Source: an uncultured Curtobacterium sp. (lineage in GTDB: Bacteria > Actinomycetota > Actinomycetes > Actinomycetales > Microbacteriaceae). From it: a stretch of 16,989 nucleotides of DNA. The notes beneath the pieces are model-generated. The model had not been told where the DNA came from. It did not search any database and saw only the letters and a program-made list of their open reading frames with translations. The stretch spans positions 1-16,989 of the forward strand of contig CAJYIG010000320.1 of NCBI GenBank assembly GCA_913774725.1, given 5' to 3'. Position numbers and translations under genes: made by a program. Shown here in pieces: positions 14,970 to 16,989 of the stretch. How positions within the stretch are numbered: position 1 is the stretch's first letter; every line of letters begins with the position of its first letter.

Positions 14970-15000
14970 GCCACGGTGCCCTGAACCGGTTCCCGGCCCC

Positions 15001-15022
15001 GACGTCCCCGCCGGGGGATGTC
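15001..15022. terminator. hairpin after the DUF559 gene
   Basis: GACGTCCCC (15001-15009), loop GCCG, GGGGATGTC (15014-15022): a 9-bp stem with one imperfect pair, beginning 4 nt after the minus-strand stop at 15027. No T-tract. Its position between the DUF559 gene and the next promoter supports a terminator. Confidence 0.5.
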
Positions 15023-15026
15023 CTGA

Positions 15027-15992
15027 TCAGGTCGTCAGACCACGCGCGCTGCGGACCGGTCGGGCTCGGCAGGGCAGTCCCGCGGCCCGCAGCCGGAACG
15101 AGAGCGCGTCGAGGTCCCACAGGTCACGCCACTCGAGACGGACGATCGCGCGGACGGCCGGGTGTGCACTCAACCGCTCGTGGCGGCGTTTCTCGTCGAC
15201 GATGACCTGCGCAGCGGTCCTCCCGTTCCGGTACCGCTCTTGCGAGTACTTCACGCGTCCGTCGACCTCCACGATCACGCCTTGCTCCGGGAACCAGAAG
15301 TCGACCTCGTGACGGCTCCCGTCCACGTCGAACCGTTGCTGCAGGACGGGAGCCGGTAGACCGAGCTCCCAGAACACCACGCGGGCGAGTGACTCCGCCG
15401 GGGACCCTGATCGAGGATCGGCGAACTCGATCGAGCGAGCGGCGAGAGCTCGCCCTCGGTGGTGGGGGAGTCCGCCCAGGGCACGGTGGACGTCGCCCTT
15501 CCGCAGCCCCTGCCGGAGTGCCGCGTCAGCGAGCACGACGACGGTCCGCACGTCCCCCTGCAGTGCGACGTCGGCGACGGTCCTCGCGACGGACGTGAAC
15601 CGCAAGCCCGCGTGGTCGATCCCGTCACCGAGTTGCACGGGTCTGGTGTGGAGGACGAGACCCTTCGTCCCGCTGCGGTACTGGGTCTTGGGAACGGTCA
15701 GGTGCACGTCCTCCGGCCAGCCGTGGAGCCAGGGCAACCCGTGCACCGCGACAGCGGAGACGTGCGAGCCCACTGCTGCAACGCTCCGACGACCGAGCCT
15801 CGCGAAGACCCGGGTCACGTAGCGGCGTCGAGGCCCTGCAGCGTCCCACTCCGCACCCCGCACGAACGCGTTCGGTCCGACGCGCACGAGTCGGTCGGGA
15901 CCGTCGTCGGCTGCCCGACGGCGGAGCGTCGCCCCGGAACGTCCGGCGTCGTTCGTGCAGGTGGCGCGGTAGATGGCGAGGGGCACTTCCAT
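15027..15992 (-). CDS. DUF559-domain protein with AbiEi-like N-terminal region
   Basis: A 321-residue protein. The N-terminal two thirds resemble the AbiEi/transcriptional-regulator-like proteins of actinobacteria: IYRATCTNDAGRSGATLRRRAADDGPDRLVRVGPNAFV, then AAVGSHVSAVAVHGLPWL and FTSVARTVADVAL. The C-terminal part is a DUF559 endonuclease-like fold with E200 (SPAES), D231 (VDFWFPEQ), and E242-x-D244-x3-K248 (VIVEVDGRVKY), as in PD-(D/E)XK proteins. Such proteins are frequent single genes in Microbacteriaceae; a role in DNA cleavage, defence or a toxin-antitoxin pair is unproven. The start is uncertain. ATG 15992 with GGTGGGAG just upstream is preferred; ATG 16034 and GTG 16001 are alternatives. 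No partner toxin gene is adjacent. A dispersed repeat lies immediately upstream. Confidence 0.75.
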   Translation of the reverse strand: MEVPLAIYRATCTNDAGRSGATLRRRAADDGPDRLVRVGPNAFVRGAEWDAAGPRRRYVTRVFARLGRRSVAAVGSHVSAVAVHGLPWLHGWPEDVHLTVPKTQYRSGTKGLVLHTRPVQLGDGIDHAGLRFTSVARTVADVALQGDVRTVVVLADAALRQGLRKGDVHRALGGLPHHRGRALAARSIEFADPRSGSPAESLARVVFWELGLPAPVLQQRFDVDGSRHEVDFWFPEQGVIVEVDGRVKYSQERYRNGRTAAQVIVDEKRRHERLSAHPAVRAIVRLEWRDLWDLDALSFRLRAAGLPCRARPVRSARGLTT

Positions 15993-16087
15993 GTCTCCCA
16001 CCGTGGTGAAGGGCGGGACTGCGCAGGCGAGCATGCTTGCGAACTGTGGACGCGCCTCCCGCCCGATGCGTTTGTGCAGGACGTTGC

Positions 16088-16130
16088 TTCGAGCCCATCG
16101 CGCGCGCAGTACGAGGCAGGATCGCGCATG
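16088..16130 (-). repeat. second block of the dispersed repeat, copy B
   Basis: Read on the minus strand: CATGCGCGAT (16130-16121), 19 variable nt, then GCGATGGGCTCGAA (16101-16088). Word content and 29-nt spacing are identical to copy A at 13291-13333; the middle 19 nt agree at only about 8 positions. Confidence 0.8.
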
Positions 16131-16171
16131 AGGAGCGGGAAGGAACGGCTCCCTGTGCGCAGTCCGGTCTG

Positions 16172-16202
16172 CCACGCGCGGATCGGCCTCCTACGCGCGG
16201 AA
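16172..16202 (-). repeat. 19-nt-period repeat, copy B (inverted relative to 13199-13273)
   Basis: On the minus strand, TTCCGCGCGTAGGAGG (16202-16187) is identical to part of the third unit at 13239-13254. A second TCCGCGCGTGG follows exactly 19 nt later. The array is shorter and more degenerate than at 13199. Confidence 0.8.
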
Positions 16203-16208
16203 GGTCGG

Positions 16209-16233
16209 CCCAGCCCAGCCCAGCCCACCCCAG
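16209..16233. repeat. CCCAG pentamer microsatellite
   Basis: Five tandem pentamers, CCCAG x3, CCCAC, CCCAG, between the repeat copy and the terminator. Simple-sequence tract without an evident role. Confidence 0.75.
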
Positions 16234-16246
16234 CCCCGCACGCGAC

Positions 16247-16286
16247 GCGGCGCCGGGGGAACGCACCCGTGCTCCCCCGGCGCCGC
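16247..16286 (-). terminator. strong terminator hairpin after the alpha-mannosidase gene
   Basis: A perfect 14-bp inverted repeat, GCGGCGCCGGGGGA (16247-16260) and TCCCCCGGCGCCGC (16273-16286), with a 12-nt loop that itself contains GCAC/GTGC. It lies 41 nt past the stop of the minus-strand mannosidase gene. The T-tract is absent, as is common in high-GC actinobacteria. Confidence 0.8.
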
Positions 16287-16327
16287 AGCCTCCCCGCCGG
16301 CCCCGCTGCCTCGGGACCGACGCAGCC

Positions 16328-16989
16328 TCAGGCCCGCCGCACCCGCAGCGTGACGATCTCGAACGGACGCAGCGTGAGCACGACGGGCTCCCCCGCGAGC
16401 CATGAAGCCGAACCCGAACCCGAGCCGGAGTCCGACCCGACCGGCCGCTCGAGCAGGTCCACCGCCTCCACCGCCTCGACGTCGAACCCGAACGACACCC
16501 CGACGTCGGTCGCCCGACCGCCCGACGCCTCGTAGAGCCGCACGACGACGTCCCCGGAGCGGTCCTCGGCGAGCTTCACGGCCTCGACGAGCACCTGGGG
16601 CGAGGACACGGTGACGAGCGGGTCGACGGTGGCTGAGCCCGGGACCGACCGCACCGGCAGGTTCAGCCGGTACCCGGAGTCCGCCGCGTCGAGCACCGAG
16701 GCTCCCGCCCGCAGGACCGTCCGGAACACGTGGTGCCCCTGGTCGGCGTGCGGGTCCGGGAAGGTCGGCGCGCGGAGCAGGGACTCGCGCACGAGCGTCG
16801 TGGTGCCGCCGTCGGCACGGGTGGAGCGGGTGATGTCGTGTCCGTACGTCGAGTCGTTGGCGACCGCGACGCCGAAGCCCGGCTCCGCGACGTGCACCCA
16901 CCGGTGCGCCGACGTCTCGAAGCGCGCCATGTCCCACGACGTGTTCTGGTGCGTCGGCCGGTCGATGTGCCCGAACTGGATCTCGCTCG
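16328..16989 (-). CDS. alpha-mannosidase, glycoside hydrolase family 38, C-terminal part
   Basis: The minus-strand frame is open to the window edge, so about 220 C-terminal residues of a protein that normally has about 1000 are visible. The segment begins EIQFGHIDRPTHQNTSWDMARFE and continues CAHRW-like (TSAHRWVHVAEPGFGVAVANDSTYGHD), a conserved C-terminal beta-domain stretch of GH38 enzymes. LLRAPTFPDPHADQGHHVFR and the terminal SWLAGEPVVLTLRPFEIVTLRV follow. The family hydrolyses alpha-mannosides with retention and uses a metal; the catalytic domain is outside the window. An acidic Ser/Gly linker (GSDSGSGSGSAS) encoded by a CGGGTT-like repeat at 16405-16440 sits shortly before the end. No transcription partner is visible. 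With the GH29 fucosidase it suggests complex glycan use. Confidence 0.9.
   Translation of the reverse strand, partial: SEIQFGHIDRPTHQNTSWDMARFETSAHRWVHVAEPGFGVAVANDSTYGHDITRSTRADGGTTTLVRESLLRAPTFPDPHADQGHHVFRTVLRAGASVLDAADSGYRLNLPVRSVPGSATVDPLVTVSSPQVLVEAVKLAEDRSGDVVVRLYEASGGRATDVGVSFGFDVEAVEAVDLLERPVGSDSGSGSGSASWLAGEPVVLTLRPFEIVTLRVRRA

Larger units (their letters stand above)
15993..16327. other. intergenic region between the DUF559 and mannosidase genes
   Basis: 335 nt with no gene that I can support. In minus-strand order it holds the mannosidase terminator (16286-16247), a CCCAG pentamer run (16209-16233), the dispersed repeat copy B (16202-16088) and the leader of the DUF559 gene. The frame that stays open across this region has no protein-family character. 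Confidence 0.7.

Noticed and set aside
14983..14992. GAACCGGTTC palindrome as an operator
   Set aside because: A 10-bp palindrome is expected by chance at this GC content, and it overlaps no promoter element that I can support.
13568..15205. A 545-codon plus-strand open frame opposite nnrD and the phosphatase
   Set aside because: Antisense shadow of two genes with intact catalytic motifs; Ser/Thr/Ala-rich without domains.

Overview
The window is very GC-rich DNA with GTG/ATG starts, short intergenic gaps and actinobacterial protein families throughout. The mix of a DasR-type operator, GH29 and GH38 glycosidases, a MalY/PatB aminotransferase and DUF559 proteins suggests a plant- or soil-associated member of the Microbacteriaceae; Curtobacterium or a close relative is my guess from protein style, not a database result.

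Layout. Positions 1-1516 (+): the 3' part of nagA and a small VOC protein. 1544-4591 (-): a cytoplasmic GH29 alpha-L-fucosidase, a small probable lipoprotein and a HTH/MmyB-type regulator. 4714-5627 (+), divergent from that regulator: an SDR oxidoreductase gene that is broken. Its cofactor-binding TGxxxGxG segment lies on the opposite strand and about 25 nt are missing. 5659-6828 (+): a MalY/PatB aminotransferase, convergent with nagB (6848-7633, -). The nagB start region carries a perfect 16-bp DasR/NagR-type palindrome. 7703-8182 (+): a NUDIX hydrolase. 8336-12481 (-): a four-gene ABC importer operon in the order substrate-binding protein, permease, permease, ATPase. 12749-13186 (+): a DUF1905/YdeI-like protein. 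13345-14956 (-): a histidine phosphatase overlapping a NAD(P)H-hydrate dehydratase. 15027-15992 (-): a DUF559/AbiEi-like protein. 16328-16989 (-): the C-terminal part of a GH38 alpha-mannosidase that runs off the window.

How the genes may work together. NagA and NagB turn GlcNAc-6-phosphate into fructose-6-phosphate. The fucosidase and mannosidase release fucose and mannose, so the region can be read as a loose glycan-use neighbourhood (plant or fungal N-glycans, chitin oligosaccharides), with GlcNAc-type control visible only at nagB. The ABC importer resembles the polyamine/iron/phosphonate type rather than a sugar importer, and its substrate is not evident.

The points most worth a second look are: (1) the inverted Rossmann-motif segment in the SDR gene, which fits a single template-switch mutation; (2) a two-part intergenic repeat present twice, in opposite orientation, at 13199-13333 and 16088-16202; (3) a DasR-like operator overlapping a probable leaderless nagB promoter; (4) a large palindrome at 8255-8305 and a 46-nt-period direct repeat at 12648-12727. 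I see no CRISPR array, insertion sequence, tRNA or rRNA, and no clear new defence or biosynthetic system.
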